From Rhodohalobacter sulfatireducens (GTDB lineage Bacteria; Bacteroidota; Rhodothermia; Balneolales; Balneolaceae), in NCBI RefSeq assembly GCF_022012475.1, contig NZ_JAKLWS010000005.1, forward strand, positions 124,001-188,000: a stretch of 64,000 nt of DNA. The letters run 5' to 3'. The translations under genes and the position numbers were made by a program. The notes beneath the pieces are model-generated. The model was not told the origin of the DNA, ran no database searches, and saw only the letters and a program-made list of their open reading frames with translations. Positions 46,365-56,746 of this stretch are shown piece after piece. Numbering within the stretch: the first letter of the stretch is position 1; each line of letters starts with the position of its first letter.

Positions 46365-47268
46365 CGAAAAGTTGAATCAATCGTTCTAAATCATCATCGG
46401 AGTAGTATTCAATTCGAATTTCTCCCCCTTTTCCTTTTTGTTTGATGTTCACTTTGGTGCTGAACTGATTTCGCAGTCTTTTTGAAACATCATCCAAAAA
46501 TGGATCTCTTTTTTTAACTGCACTCTTCGATGATTTTTGCTCCTTCTTTTTATCGTACGATTTTACAAGCTCTTCCGTCTGCCGGACAGATAGTTCTTTC
46601 TTCTGAATTGTTTCAAGAATCTTCTTCTGATCTTTTTCATTTTTAACATTCACCAACGTACGGGCATGTCCGGTAGTGATGGATTCATCACGCAATGCTG
46701 CCTGTATGAATGCCGGAAGCTGTAAAAGCCTAAGCATATTTGTTACCGTAGAACGATTTTTCCCAACCCTTTCAGCCACTTCACTTTGCGTGTAATCACA
46801 CTCATCAATCAAGCGTTGGTAACCCATAGAAATTTCGAGGGGATTCAGCTCCTCTCGCTGAATATTTTCAATCAAAGCAAAGGCGATGATTTGCTCGTCG
46901 TTGGCTTCGCGAATATAAGCAGATATATTTTCAAGACCTGCAATCTTTGTTGCCCGTAATCGACGTTCGCCGCTAATTAACTCAAATCTTTTTTCACCAA
47001 TATGCCGTACGGTTATTGGCTGGATGAGCCCGTGCTTTTTTATAGAGGTTGCTAACTGTTCTAAAGCTTCCTCGTTAAAATCACTCCTGGGCTGATGGGG
47101 ATTCGGTCGAATATTATCAACCGGAATTTCCAGTACTATATTTACACGCTCTGCCGGCTCAATAGGTACGGCGGTCTTCGTTTTTTGAGAGCTTTCTTGA
47201 TCGCCGGAGTCATCTTCATAATCGGGGAAAAAAGCTCCAAGACCTCTACCTAATACTTTTTTAGACAT
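46351..47268 (-). CDS. parB: ParB chromosome-partitioning protein
   Basis: A 305-residue ParB/Spo0J protein. The N-terminal nuclease-like/CTPase domain has NPHQPRSDFNEEALEQLATS and the GERRLRA box. A helix-turn-helix follows (SQSEVAERVGKNRSTVTNMLRLL), and the C-terminus is lysine-rich and dimer-forming. It spreads from parS sites and works with ParA to segregate chromosomes. The gene follows parA by 6 bp. No parS-like palindrome is evident in this window, so the sites are probably nearer the origin. Confidence 0.95.
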   Translation of the reverse strand: MSKKVLGRGLGAFFPDYEDDSGDQESSQKTKTAVPIEPAERVNIVLEIPVDNIRPNPHQPRSDFNEEALEQLATSIKKHGLIQPITVRHIGEKRFELISGERRLRATKIAGLENISAYIREANDEQIIAFALIENIQREELNPLEISMGYQRLIDECDYTQSEVAERVGKNRSTVTNMLRLLQLPAFIQAALRDESITTGHARTLVNVKNEKDQKKILETIQKKELSVRQTEELVKSYDKKKEQKSSKSAVKKRDPFLDDVSKRLRNQFSTKVNIKQKGKGGEIRIEYYSDDDLERLIQLFDEMG

Positions 47269-47274
47269 AACTCC

Positions 47275-48075
47275 TTACGATTTTGATAACACCGGACTCG
47301 ACTTAAATAACTTTTTATTGTTATGGATTATTTCCCGTGCCAATGATAGATAGTTCTTTGCCCCTGTACTGGAAGCATCATATAGAATTGCCGGTTTACC
47401 GAAACTCGGTGCCTCAGCTAGGCGAATATTTCTGGCTATAATTGTAGAAAATACTCTGTCGTCGAAATATCGTTTAACTTCCTCTGCGACCTGGTTTGAG
47501 AGGCGCGTACGGGTATCGTACATCGTCAATAGAACACCTTCAATTTCAAGCTCTCTGTTTAAGTGTTGCCTTACGATCTTAATTGTATTTAGAAGCTGAC
47601 CCAACCCCTCCAATGCAAAGTACTCGCATTGAACGGGAATCATGACTGAATCCGATGCTGTAAGCGCATTTATTGTCAACAATCCAAGTGAAGGTGGGCA
47701 ATCAAATATAATAAAGTCGTATTTGTCCCGAATATCTTCAACAGCTTTTAAGAGTATACGCTCTCTTTCATTTCTGTCTACCATCTCAATTTCGGCACCT
47801 ACAAGGTTGATGTGAGATGGAACAAGGTCCAGGTAAGGAAGTTCTGTTTCACGAATAGCATCTTCCACATCAATTCCGCCCACCATCACCTCATACACTG
47901 AGTTGGACACATTTTTTGGTTCAATGCCCAATCCACTTGTGGTGTTACTCTGGGGATCGGTATCAATAATCAGAGTAGGATGCTCAATAACAGCAAGGCT
48001 TGCAGCAAGATTGATCGCTGAAGTTGTTTTACCAACCCCGCCTTTCTGGTTGGCAATTGAAATGATTTTTCCCAT
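47275..48075 (-). CDS. parA: ParA/Soj partitioning ATPase
   Basis: A 266-residue deviant-Walker ATPase. The Walker A is KGGVGKTTS (~10-18), and the later landmarks are [13 protein letters not shown] and [11 protein letters not shown]. It forms dynamic ATP-dependent gradients on the nucleoid that move ParB complexes. It is first in the parA-parB-DUF5683(-LOG) operon. The ~170-bp gap to 48247 should hold its promoter. Confidence 0.96.
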   Translation of the reverse strand: MGKIISIANQKGGVGKTTSAINLAASLAVIEHPTLIIDTDPQSNTTSGLGIEPKNVSNSVYEVMVGGIDVEDAIRETELPYLDLVPSHINLVGAEIEMVDRNERERILLKAVEDIRDKYDFIIFDCPPSLGLLTINALTASDSVMIPVQCEYFALEGLGQLLNTIKIVRQHLNRELEIEGVLLTMYDTRTRLSNQVAEEVKRYFDDRVFSTIIARNIRLAEAPSFGKPAILYDASSTGAKNYLSLAREIIHNNKKLFKSSPVLSKS

Positions 48076-48246
48076 TCTGTCTCAGGGGTTAATTTATTCT
48101 ATTGGGTATCAATATAAGCCTCACCCTATACCTAACCAAAAGAAGTTATTCACATTTTAAAGTGGAAAACTTATTGCTGATTATCTCTAAGTGATTGATA
48201 AATAGTAATTAATCAGTATTTGAGAATCAGAGATTCTTAGGCCGGG

Positions 48247-48849
48247 TCAATTTCTGCTACCCGTCAACTGAAGTTGCCTCCGGCCCATTTGTTGACCGGC
48301 TGGATTTACAGGAGTCAACTTCTTCAAACTTTCATTCCTGATTGAGTCTGACACCAGCGAGTTATCTGAAGCCGTTTGCCCCTGGAAATAGAACACTTCA
48401 TTGTTGTCTACCCAAGGTTCAAGTCTTTCCCTTTCCTCAGATGGATTGGGCGAATTAGCCGGTTCTGAAAAAAGCTGTGCACCCGTCGCTACAGACGCTG
48501 ATTCTGCTTCCTGATTATTATCATTTTGACCCGTTGGATCCTCTAAAAGGAATATACCGGAGGTGATACCAACCAAAAGGATTGCAGCAGCCGAGTAGAA
48601 AATTGGCTTCCAATAGGGATTACCGGATTCTTGGCTGTTGTTTTTTGCTGAATTGAAAACAGCATCTACAACATGAGCTGGCGGGCTGATTGGCTCAAGT
48701 TGATTTAGATCTTTGGAAATTTTTTTTAAAGACTCAACCTCAATCAAAAGGTCACTGTCATTTTTAAGATCCCTCTCAAATTCCAGTTTTTCAGAGGGAT
48801 CCATTTCATTGTATATGTAAGCTATACTTCTATTTTCCTTGGTACTCAT
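48247..48849 (-). CDS. Anti-sigma-like membrane protein
   Basis: A 200-residue protein. The N-terminus (YNEMDPSEKLEFERDLKNDSDL) resembles the cytoplasmic anti-sigma domain of Bacteroidota ECF partners, without a zinc-binding HxxxCxxC. A single hydrophobic helix (~87-107) precedes a low-complexity, Asn/Glu/Ser/Pro-rich exterior. The start overlaps the ECF sigma gene by 4 bp. It likely holds the sigma factor at the membrane until a signal. Function inferred from position and layout. Confidence 0.75.
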   Translation of the reverse strand: MSTKENRSIAYIYNEMDPSEKLEFERDLKNDSDLLIEVESLKKISKDLNQLEPISPPAHVVDAVFNSAKNNSQESGNPYWKPIFYSAAAILLVGITSGIFLLEDPTGQNDNNQEAESASVATGAQLFSEPANSPNPSEERERLEPWVDNNEVFYFQGQTASDNSLVSDSIRNESLKKLTPVNPAGQQMGRRQLQLTGSRN

Positions 48850-49481
48850 ACACTATTTGATTCCTTCTCACGTTCCTCGTCGAACATTTTACGAAGATTG
48901 ATCAAAGCATATCTCATTCTGCCCAGTGCCGTATTGATTGATACATCCGTTAATTCTGCGATCTCTTTAAACGGCATTTCATAGTAGTGACGCAACATCA
49001 CTACCGTCCGTTGTTCTTCAGGCAAATTCGATATATGCTTCAATAAACTTGACGTCGATTCATCAAGCTCAAGTTTTTCATCCTGAGCCATAGAGTCCTC
49101 GTCCGGTAATCTATCGTAAAAGTCTGTTTTTGACTCTTTGTCATACGAGGATGTAACGTCTACAAATCGTTTTTGTTTTCTGATGTGATCAATTGTTGCA
49201 TTATGAGCAATTCTCATAACCCAGGCGATCCACTTTCCCTGCTCATTATAGGTATCATCCATCTTGGTGATCACCTTCGTGAATGTTTCCTGGAAGATAT
49301 CGTTCGCCGTTTCACGATTTTGTATCATACTGAAAATGTACGAATACACCTTCGCCTGGTGACGATTCATCAACTCTTTAAAAGCAAGTTGATCATCATT
49401 TTCTCTGAACAGATGTACCAATTCGCGATCTTTCATCTGTTCGTAATTTTTCGGTATGTGGTCTGAGTTATTCAGTCTCAT
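48846..49481 (-). CDS. ECF-family RNA polymerase sigma factor
   Basis: A 211-residue sigma-70 family factor with only regions 2 and 4. Region 2 has FKELMNRHQAKVYSYIFSMI, ANDIFQETFTKVITKMD and WIAWVMRIAHNATIDHIRKQ. Region 4 has LPEEQRTVVMLRHYYEMPFKEIAELTDVSINTALGRM. It directs RNA polymerase to stress promoters. It is followed at once by its probable anti-sigma (4-bp overlap). The ~210-bp gap upstream, before uvrC, contains its promoter; I could not identify an autoregulatory motif. Confidence 0.93.
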   Translation of the reverse strand: MRLNNSDHIPKNYEQMKDRELVHLFRENDDQLAFKELMNRHQAKVYSYIFSMIQNRETANDIFQETFTKVITKMDDTYNEQGKWIAWVMRIAHNATIDHIRKQKRFVDVTSSYDKESKTDFYDRLPDEDSMAQDEKLELDESTSSLLKHISNLPEEQRTVVMLRHYYEMPFKEIAELTDVSINTALGRMRYALINLRKMFDEEREKESNSV

Positions 49482-49698
49482 AATTCTCGGATCTATAATA
49501 GTGTTACTTCATTAAAGAAACAATATTGCAGAATGCGCCATTCACTTGCTTAATGAAATCATTTCTGTTTGTTTGTAATACAACACAAAACGTGCCAATA
49601 CCCAGTTCATTGACGATCTTTCATGTCAAACTCACTAGTGTATATTTAATATTACAGTACATATAGGTACTTATCTATAACATTTTCATGTTAAATGA

Positions 49699-51540
49699 TT
49701 ACTCTTTTTCTAACACATTAAAATGTTGATATACAGATTCACCAGTCTTCTTACCAAGAAAATCCTGCAGAGTTTCAAGATTGCTCTCTTTTATCTTTTT
49801 GACTGAACCAAAATGCTTTAACAGCTCCTGTGCTCTCTTTTCTCCAATTCCTTCAATTTCTGTCAATTCTGTTTTGACGGTACGTTTCCCTCTTTTTTGG
49901 CGATGAAAAGTGATTGCAAACCTATGAGCTTCATCCCTGGCTGATTGCAGTAATTTTAAAGCGGGTGATTTTTTAGGAATCATTACCGGGTCAGCTTTTC
50001 CGGGCACATAAATCTCTTCCAAACGTTTTGCCAATCCAGCTATTTCAACGTGGTCCAAAAAACCGATCTCCTGTAAAGCTTCAACTGCGGCATTCAGCTG
50101 ACCTTTTCCACCATCTATTAAAATCAAATCAGGGGGTTGCTGTTTCTCTTTTTTAACACGTAAGTATCTTCGCATTACAATCTCTTTCATAGATGCATAA
50201 TCATCCGCACCTTCAACAGTTTTTATGTTAAACCGCTTGTACTCGCTCTTCCTGGGTTTTGCATCTACAAAACAAACCATTGCTGCAACCGGATCTGACC
50301 CCTGTATATTCGAGTTATCAAAACACTCAATCCTTCTGGGGAGCCTTTCGAGTCGAAGCGACTCTTTTAAATCTTTAACGGCTTGCGGAATTCGACTGCG
50401 CTCTGCTTTCTCTTTCTCAAGCTTTCGTTCTCCCAGTTTCAACTTTGCGTTGGAGATTGCCATCTCAATAAATTGCCTTTTCTCTCCTATTTTGGGAACT
50501 CTCATTGGAACTTTTTTACCGTGTTGCTCCCACAAATATTGACTTAGCGGTTCAATATCCTCGATTTCATCACTCAAATATACTTCATCAGGTATTTCGC
50601 CGGCAAACTGTCCCGTATAATAATCTTCGGCAAAAGACTGCAACATGTCTCCGCGTTCAATCCCCTCTATATTTTTTAGAAATCTGTGGAATTTTCCAAT
50701 CAATTTGCCTTCACGAATTTTAAAAAGGACACCACATGCTTCCATAAGCTCTTCATCCACTTCAATCGCAAAGAGATCTCGATTGACATTCTTGTTATCT
50801 ACGATCTTCATTTTTTTATTGTATTTCTGTAGAGCATGCAGACTATCCCGAAGCCGTGCGGCATCTTCAAACTCCAGGGCATCCGATGCAATCGACATCT
50901 CCTCTTTGATCTCTCTCATCAACTTTTCAGTTCTCCCGGAAAGAAGTCTTTCTACTTTATTCATAGCAGTTTGATATCGCTCCAACTCCCAGTCCCCGGA
51001 ACAGTTTTCGAGGTAATCATCAAAACACGAATGCCACTTTGGCATACCTTTTGACTTGTCGATAAGCTTTGGTGAAACAGCACATGTACAGAGATCAAAC
51101 GTTTTACGAATCGTCTCAAGCATTCGCCTCATATGCCCAACATGATCATATGGGCCAAAGTATTTACTCCCATCTTTAATCACCGTTCGTGTGGGAAAAA
51201 CCCGGGGTCTCTCATTATTCGTTATGCAGATATACGGATAAGATTTATCATCCCGATACATGATGTTATATCGTGGCTGGTGTCGTTTAATCAAGGTATT
51301 CTCGAGAATTAGCGCTTCCGCCTCCGAATCCGTCACAATGACTTCAACATCTTCAATTTTTCTCACCATCACACGAATTCGTCCATCGTGATTGCTTGAA
51401 TCCTGGAAATAGGATCGAACTCGATGTCTTAATCGTTTGGCTTTTCCAACATACAGATGGTTCCCCCGGTCGTCTTTAAACTGGTAAACACCGGGACTCG
51501 TCGGCAGATGAGCAATTTTTTCTTCGAGCGTTATCGACAT
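49699..51540 (-). CDS. uvrC: Excinuclease UvrC
   Basis: A 613-residue UvrC of nucleotide-excision repair, making both incisions around a lesion with UvrAB. It has the N-terminal GIY-YIG nuclease (GVYQFKDDRGNHLYVGKAK), the UVR segment (ALEFEDAARLRDSLHAL), the RNase-H-like C-terminal nuclease (IECFDNSNIQGSDPVAAMV; DLILIDGGKGQLNAA) and the final helix-hairpin-helix (TEIEGIGEKRAQELLKHFG). Length is normal. It stands alone. The ATL protein at 4902-5234 would channel alkylation damage to this pathway if it works like known ATLs. Confidence 0.96.
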   Translation of the reverse strand: MSITLEEKIAHLPTSPGVYQFKDDRGNHLYVGKAKRLRHRVRSYFQDSSNHDGRIRVMVRKIEDVEVIVTDSEAEALILENTLIKRHQPRYNIMYRDDKSYPYICITNNERPRVFPTRTVIKDGSKYFGPYDHVGHMRRMLETIRKTFDLCTCAVSPKLIDKSKGMPKWHSCFDDYLENCSGDWELERYQTAMNKVERLLSGRTEKLMREIKEEMSIASDALEFEDAARLRDSLHALQKYNKKMKIVDNKNVNRDLFAIEVDEELMEACGVLFKIREGKLIGKFHRFLKNIEGIERGDMLQSFAEDYYTGQFAGEIPDEVYLSDEIEDIEPLSQYLWEQHGKKVPMRVPKIGEKRQFIEMAISNAKLKLGERKLEKEKAERSRIPQAVKDLKESLRLERLPRRIECFDNSNIQGSDPVAAMVCFVDAKPRKSEYKRFNIKTVEGADDYASMKEIVMRRYLRVKKEKQQPPDLILIDGGKGQLNAAVEALQEIGFLDHVEIAGLAKRLEEIYVPGKADPVMIPKKSPALKLLQSARDEAHRFAITFHRQKRGKRTVKTELTEIEGIGEKRAQELLKHFGSVKKIKESNLETLQDFLGKKTGESVYQHFNVLEKE

Positions 51541-51620
51541 GAATTCCTTTTGAAATAGTTACAGCAGATCAAACTAACCGTTATCTTAAAACAATATTGC
51601 AATGATAAATAACTGATGAC

Positions 51621-52316
51621 ATGAAAACCACCGGTACCAATCCCGATATCGAGATTCTTTTTGAAGATAACCACTTACTCGCCGTCAATAAACCGGCGGG
51701 ATTACTTTCGCAGGAAGATAATACAGGCGCACCCGATCTGTTAACCTTGTGTAAAAAATATTTGAAGCGGGAATACGACAAAAAAGGGAATGTATTTTTG
51801 GGTCTGCTCCACCGGCTCGACAGGCCCGTAAGCGGAGTCATGCTGTTTGCAAAAACATCAAAAGCTGCATCCAGGTTGAGTGAACAGATTCGAAACCGAT
51901 CCATCAAAAAAAGTTATTATGCTGTGGTTGAAGGTATTTCGCCTCAAAATGGAATGTTACAGGATTATCTTCTTAAGAATAAAAAAACCAATACCGTATC
52001 GGTTGTATCATCAAAAAACAAAGAAGCCAAAAAAGCTGAATTGATTTACCAAAGAGAAGAGGTGGAAAATCGACTATCTCTGTTAAATGTAACCCTTATT
52101 ACAGGCAGGCCGCACCAAATACGGGTCCAGCTTGCACATCAAGGTTATCCAATTTACGGGGATCAAAAATATGGATCAAAGCATTCGGCAAAGTTGTCTC
52201 TCCACGCTTCTGAGTTAACATTTTCTCATCCCACAATGAAGAAAGAGTTGTCAGTACGCACGAAATTACCCAATGGCTTTCCGTGGGATTTTTTTAATAA
52301 TTCCAACAGTGCATAA
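51621..52316 (+). CDS. RluA-family rRNA/tRNA pseudouridine synthase
   Basis: A 231-residue pseudouridine synthase. The catalytic motif HRLDRPVSG (Asp67) and the later TGRPHQIRVQLAHQGYPIYGD are clear. It lacks an N-terminal S4 domain, so it is like RluA/RluC-core or TruC proteins. The exact RNA position modified cannot be told. It is divergent from uvrC across ~80 bp. Confidence 0.9.
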   Translation: MKTTGTNPDIEILFEDNHLLAVNKPAGLLSQEDNTGAPDLLTLCKKYLKREYDKKGNVFLGLLHRLDRPVSGVMLFAKTSKAASRLSEQIRNRSIKKSYYAVVEGISPQNGMLQDYLLKNKKTNTVSVVSSKNKEAKKAELIYQREEVENRLSLLNVTLITGRPHQIRVQLAHQGYPIYGDQKYGSKHSAKLSLHASELTFSHPTMKKELSVRTKLPNGFPWDFFNNSNSA

Positions 52317-52457
52317 ACTATTGATTATTGATAAACTAAACTTATTGTTTCATTCTAAAAAAATTGAATGATTGGTTATCTCACTTTGTTCGACAATAAT
52401 AGATTGACAAAACACTGGAATCGGGTCGGATTACGAAGCAATAAGTATCACTGAACT

Positions 52458-53342
52458 ATGGAAAATTTAGATCGAAAACAAGCACTCATCCTGCTGCATG
52501 CTGTTGCAGATGGTGAAGCCAGTGAAGCAGAAAAGAAAGCATTTTTTGAGTTTATCAAAGATCATCCCGATATCGAAAAAGAGTATCAACAGGTACTTGA
52601 ATTAAAAATGGCACTTACAGATAAATTATCAAAAGAGTGCCCGGAATATCTTCGAAATCGAATTTTAAATGCTCTTAACAGTGAAAAAGAGCAACTTTTA
52701 GATCAAGAGTGTGAAACTTCAGCCTCAGACCAATCTGTATTATCTTCAGTTTTTACAGGTACGTCCGGTAAAATTTTTCGATATCTGTCTGCTGCGGCTG
52801 TTGTTTTGATTTTCTCTTTGATTACTCTCCAAGTACTTGAGAATACTGATATGCAGACGTCAGCAAATGAAATAATCGTGGAGCAGATGGCTGCTGAGCA
52901 TTTTGTAAAGTCCTCCGGTTCCATGATTGAACCGCACTACTCATCATCCTCCGTCTCAGAAGCTGAAACATATCTTTCCAGTGAACATGGAATTGATCTA
53001 ACCATCCCTGAAATAGAGGGTGCGGAGTTTGCCGGTATTGTATTTGCTGACTTTATCGAAGAGTTTAATACTCCAATGCTCGAATACATTCAACCTGAAA
53101 TCGGTGAAACAATTTATGTTTTTGCATTTGATCTAACACAAGTTGAAGAACATTCTATTCTGAAGAGAGACGAAAATGCGGTTCAATCATGCCAAAAATC
53201 AGAAGATTTTTACGTTGCCGAGATTGACGGTTACCACGTTGTTTCATGGCATTGGGATGATGATTGGTACACAGCGATATCAAACCATGATGGTTATGCT
53301 CTTGCTTCATTGGTCGGGCCGCTGAATACTTCCTCGAGGTAG
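52458..53342 (+). CDS. Orphan anti-sigma-like membrane protein
   Basis: A 294-residue protein. The N-terminus ([25 protein letters not shown] ... [12 protein letters not shown]) looks like the anti-sigma/zf-HC2 helical domain without the His-x3-Cys-x2-Cys zinc ligands. A single helix (~112-132; [21 protein letters not shown]) separates it from a periplasmic domain of ~160 residues containing acidic strands ([18 protein letters not shown]) and many aromatics. No sigma gene is adjacent, so the partner would be encoded elsewhere. Function uncertain. Confidence 0.65.
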   Translation: MENLDRKQALILLHAVADGEASEAEKKAFFEFIKDHPDIEKEYQQVLELKMALTDKLSKECPEYLRNRILNALNSEKEQLLDQECETSASDQSVLSSVFTGTSGKIFRYLSAAAVVLIFSLITLQVLENTDMQTSANEIIVEQMAAEHFVKSSGSMIEPHYSSSSVSEAETYLSSEHGIDLTIPEIEGAEFAGIVFADFIEEFNTPMLEYIQPEIGETIYVFAFDLTQVEEHSILKRDENAVQSCQKSEDFYVAEIDGYHVVSWHWDDDWYTAISNHDGYALASLVGPLNTSSR

Positions 53343-53351
53343 GAAAAGTTC

Positions 53352-54680
53352 TCAATCCCGGTCATCTTTTTCTTCTAATGCTCTTTCAGTCAGATCTCCC
53401 GGTAAATTTTTAGATGCATTTGCACCGAGTTCTCTTAATTTTTCGGCCTGGCCTACAAGATTTCCGGCACCGGTCGATAGTTGTTTCATGGCAGATTCAT
53501 AAGAATCACTCGTCTGGCGAATTCGCTTACCGACATCTTCTAGATTATCGACAAATCCTACAAACTTATCATAGAGTAACCCGCCTCTCTTAGCAATCTC
53601 CATCGCATTCCTGTTTTGATATTCCTGCTTCCAAACGTTTTCGATGGTAGCAAGAGTTGCCAATAAAGTAGTCGGGCTAACAATAATAATATTTTTTTCG
53701 AACGCTTCATTGTAGAGATCAGGATCATTCTGCATCGCTAGCCCAAACGCCGGCTCAATCGGGATAAAGAGTAGAACAAAATCAGGGCTGTTGAATCCAT
53801 GAATCTGTTCGTAGTTCTTTGTATTCAAATTTTTGACATGCCCCCGGAGTGATTGGATATGCTGTTTCAAATATCTCGTCTGTTCATCTAAATCATCCGT
53901 AGAGGAGTACTTTTCATAGGCAGTCAAAGATACTTTAGAATCGATGATAAGTCGTTTCTCATCCGGTAGTTTAACAATCACATCGGGTTGGAGGCGACGG
54001 CCGTCATCCATCGTAGTGCTTTGCTGAGTTTCATACTCAGACCCTTTTCTCAAGCCTGATTTTTCGAGTATTCGTTGAAGTATTACCTCGCCCCAATTCC
54101 CCTGTTTTTTAGTGTCCCCCTTCAGAGCTTTGGTGAGATTTTTGGCTTCCTCGCTCATCTTCTGGTTCATCTCCTGCAGCATCTTTAAATGCTGGTCCAG
54201 AGCACTTCTTCCCTTCAGATCTTCCTTGTGAGTCTCCTCAACTTGTTTTTTAAATTCAGAAATTTTCTCACCCAAAGGCTTTAATATCTGATCGAGCTTC
54301 TCTTTATTCTGCTCAGTGAATTTCTTAGACTTTTCTTCAAGAATCTCATTCGCCAGGTTTTTAAACTCAGTTCTGAACTGTTCCTGGAGTTCTTCCAACT
54401 GACCTTTTTGCTCGGACAACTTCTCCTCAAGATGGGAAAATTCAGCCTGTAATTTGGTAAGCTCTTTTTCGGCTTGATTGGCACGAGCTGTTTCTGCCGA
54501 TAGTTTCGCTTCGGCCTTATCCATTTCAGTCGAGAGTCTCGACTCAGCCTGCTCAGTTGTTTCAGCCAAATTCTCATTTCGCTCCTCAAGCCTGCTCTGT
54601 TTTGATTTTCCGATGAAATAGGCCAGTGCAAAACCAATCACAAAAAATATAAGTCCACTAAGTATTACAGCAATATCCAT
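53352..54680 (-). CDS. rmuC: RmuC-family DNA recombination protein
   Basis: A 442-residue RmuC protein, a membrane-anchored coiled coil with a restriction-endonuclease-like domain that limits inversions at repeats. An N-terminal hydrophobic helix (ILSGLIFFVIGFALAYFIG) leads into ~130 residues of coiled coil (Glu/Lys-rich). The C-terminal domain has GNWGEVILQRILEKSGL, LIIDSKVSLTAYEKY and ETQQSTTMDDGRRLQPDVIV, matching RmuC. It is monocistronic. Confidence 0.92.
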   Translation of the reverse strand: MDIAVILSGLIFFVIGFALAYFIGKSKQSRLEERNENLAETTEQAESRLSTEMDKAEAKLSAETARANQAEKELTKLQAEFSHLEEKLSEQKGQLEELQEQFRTEFKNLANEILEEKSKKFTEQNKEKLDQILKPLGEKISEFKKQVEETHKEDLKGRSALDQHLKMLQEMNQKMSEEAKNLTKALKGDTKKQGNWGEVILQRILEKSGLRKGSEYETQQSTTMDDGRRLQPDVIVKLPDEKRLIIDSKVSLTAYEKYSSTDDLDEQTRYLKQHIQSLRGHVKNLNTKNYEQIHGFNSPDFVLLFIPIEPAFGLAMQNDPDLYNEAFEKNIIIVSPTTLLATLATIENVWKQEYQNRNAMEIAKRGGLLYDKFVGFVDNLEDVGKRIRQTSDSYESAMKQLSTGAGNLVGQAEKLRELGANASKNLPGDLTERALEEKDDRD

Positions 54681-54780
54681 GAATACCGATTGATTCGTTT
54701 TTACTGAACATACAACACAGGAGTGACAATTTCTGTCACCCTCCTACAATAAGCTGATTAGCGGGAAAAATATTTGCGCG

Positions 54781-54842
54781 AGAAGCGGTGCTTCCGGCAT
54801 CCGTTCACGAAGCTGGAGATACGGAAAGATAGAACGAATAAT
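54781..54842. repeat. Degraded composite hairpin repeat, copy C
   Basis: agaagcggtgcttccggcat and acgaagctggagatacgga recall the arms at 18588-18636 (gaagcagagcttccgg then cgaagctggagcttcggta). The palindromes are broken, so it looks like an old copy. It is followed directly by the 24-nt hairpin pair. Together they take most of the 244-bp gap between rmuC and dnaJ. Confidence 0.35.
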
Positions 54843-54895
54843 GGCGCGAGCGTCTCGCTCGTGACCAAAAGGGCACAAACTTGGAAGTTTGCGCC
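54843..54895. repeat. Second tandem pair of 24-nt hairpins
   Basis: Two 24-nt palindromes, 54843-54866 (starts GGCGCGAGCG, ends TCGTGACC) and 54872-54895 (starts GGCACAAACTT, ends TTGCGCC), 5 bp apart. Same unit length, spacing and GG(C/T)RC...YGYCC frame as 16280-16333. It lies 30 bp after the dnaJ stop and may also shape the mRNA end. Confidence 0.6.
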
Positions 54896-54924
54896 ATCTT
54901 CAATCTAGGTCACTCTGCGAAATT

Positions 54925-56088
54925 TTATTGAAAGACGTCTTTTATCTTTGAAAAGAATCCTTTCTCACGTTCCTCTGCACTTTTAGGGTCGAAATGACTT
55001 TCACCACGTATCGCCTCAATATGTTTTTTCTCCTCATCCGTGAGATCTTTAGGTATATATACCTTTAGTTTGATGAATTGATCTCCCGTACCTGAATTAT
55101 TGAGCCCTTGGATACCGCGCTCTTTCATACGGAGGAGTTTTCCGGGTTGAGTTCCCGGTTCAATCTTCACTTTGGCTTTACCCTTCAGTGTAGGCACTTC
55201 TACTTCTGTTCCAAGTATTGCGTCAGGAATACTGATCATTAGATCGTAATAGATATTATTTCCGTCACGCTCAAAATGTTCATGCTCTTTCTCTTCAATA
55301 AGTACGATCAGGTCACCAGGCTCTCCGCCGCGAATTCCGGCATTTCCCTGTCGCCGAAGTGTAATATAATTTCCTTTTGCAACGCCGGAAGGAATATTCA
55401 CCTTCATCTTTTCTTTGCTCTTATACCGTCCCTGGCCGCTACACTTATTGCATTTATTTTTGATGATTTTTCCTTCACCCTGGCAGGTTGGGCACGGCTG
55501 CACATTTACAAACTGGCCAAACATGGTTCGCGATACCTGCCTGATTTCTCCAACCCCATTACATTTCGGGCATGTCTCAAAGTCAGATTCGGTTTCTGCA
55601 CCGGTCCCGTTACAGGAATCACACTTAATATGCTTCTTCACTTTCAGCGTTTTTTCCACACCCTCGGCAATCTCTTCGAGTGTAAGGGAAACGCTCAGCT
55701 TCATGTCAGACCCCGGACGTCCGGTTCCCCGGCGCCTGCGGCTTTGGCCTCGAGACCCTCCGGCTCCTCCAAAAATATCACTGCCAAAAATATCACTGAA
55801 ATGGCTGAAAATATCTTCAAAATTCGCTCCACCGAAATCGGATGCGCCTCCAAATCCACCGCCATTCATTCCGGAATGGCCAAATTGATCATACCGCTTT
55901 CGTTTTTCCGAATCACGGAGTACATCGTATGCTTCAGATGCCTCTTTAAACTTCTTTTCGGCCTCTTCATCACCTTTATTGCGGTCGGGGTGATATTTCA
56001 TGGCCAGTTTTCGATAGGCTTTCTTCAGCTCTTGTTCGCTGGCGTTCTTATCTACACCTAAGACTTCGTAGTAGTCGCGTTTTGACAT
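54925..56088 (-). CDS. dnaJ: Chaperone DnaJ
   Basis: A 387-residue type I DnaJ. The J domain has the HPD motif (KYHPDRNKG) that triggers DnaK ATPase, then a Gly/Phe-rich region, then four CxxCxGxG zinc-finger repeats ([32 protein letters not shown]). The C-terminal substrate-binding domain follows. It lies 10 bp after grpE in a two-gene unit. dnaK is not in the window. Confidence 0.97.
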   Translation of the reverse strand: MSKRDYYEVLGVDKNASEQELKKAYRKLAMKYHPDRNKGDEEAEKKFKEASEAYDVLRDSEKRKRYDQFGHSGMNGGGFGGASDFGGANFEDIFSHFSDIFGSDIFGGAGGSRGQSRRRRGTGRPGSDMKLSVSLTLEEIAEGVEKTLKVKKHIKCDSCNGTGAETESDFETCPKCNGVGEIRQVSRTMFGQFVNVQPCPTCQGEGKIIKNKCNKCSGQGRYKSKEKMKVNIPSGVAKGNYITLRRQGNAGIRGGEPGDLIVLIEEKEHEHFERDGNNIYYDLMISIPDAILGTEVEVPTLKGKAKVKIEPGTQPGKLLRMKERGIQGLNNSGTGDQFIKLKVYIPKDLTDEEKKHIEAIRGESHFDPKSAEEREKGFFSKIKDVFQ

Positions 56089-56098
56089 AAATTCGTTT

Positions 56099-56704
56099 TT
56101 ATTCGCTTACAATTACTTTAGCGTGTCGTAACGTCTTGTCCCCTATCCGATAGCCGTTCTCCAGAACCTGTAAGACTGTACCACTCTCAATAGAATCATC
56201 ATCCGGTTTTTGACGAAGCATCGCATCATGAAGGTCCACATCAAATGGCACACCTGTTTCATCAATCCGCTTTACATTGTGTTTCTCCAAGACATCTTCA
56301 AACTTATTTGCGATGAGCTGAACACCATCTACATACGATGAATCAGCTTCATTTTCTTTCATAGCCTGGAGAGTTCTCACCAGATCATCATTGATGGGTA
56401 GAAATGCTTCAAGTGCAGCCTCGCGAGCAGTCTGGAAAATTTGCTCTCTTTCGCGCCGCATTCGTTTACGCATGTTTTCCATTTCGGCAGCTTTGCGAAG
56501 TTGAGAATCCTTCACCTTATTCAACTCTTCCTCGAGTTCTTGAATACGCTTTTGCTGTTCTACAATCAATTCATCGGTATCGTCAAAATCTTGTTCAGGA
56601 AGTACGCCCTCAACTTCATCCGACATTTCTTCAGTTACTTGTTCGGGTTTTTCAGCCATTTCAGTCTGTCCTTCTTCTATATTTTTTTCCGTCTCTAAAC
56701 TCAT
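56099..56704 (-). CDS. grpE: Nucleotide exchange factor GrpE
   Basis: A 201-residue GrpE, the ADP release factor of DnaK. The N-terminal ~60 residues are acidic and low-complexity; a coiled coil follows ([30 protein letters not shown]). The C-terminal beta domain keeps [42 protein letters not shown] and [24 protein letters not shown]. It is first in a grpE-dnaJ pair. A perfect 18-bp palindrome 43-60 bp upstream (56747-56764) may control it. Confidence 0.95.
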   Translation of the reverse strand: MSLETEKNIEEGQTEMAEKPEQVTEEMSDEVEGVLPEQDFDDTDELIVEQQKRIQELEEELNKVKDSQLRKAAEMENMRKRMRREREQIFQTAREAALEAFLPINDDLVRTLQAMKENEADSSYVDGVQLIANKFEDVLEKHNVKRIDETGVPFDVDLHDAMLRQKPDDDSIESGTVLQVLENGYRIGDKTLRHAKVIVSE

Positions 56705-56746
56705 TACTTGTGTCTAAAATCTTTACAGTTTCTATATATGGCGATC

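Noticed and set aside
45726-48075. parS sites or replication origin near parAB
   Set aside because: I found no TGTTCCACGTGGAACA-like palindrome and no DnaA-box cluster or dnaA gene close by.
55276-56061. A 261-codon open frame on the plus strand opposite dnaJ
   Set aside because: It is antisense to a clear dnaJ, its protein resembles no family, and long antisense frames are common opposite Gly/Cys-rich genes.
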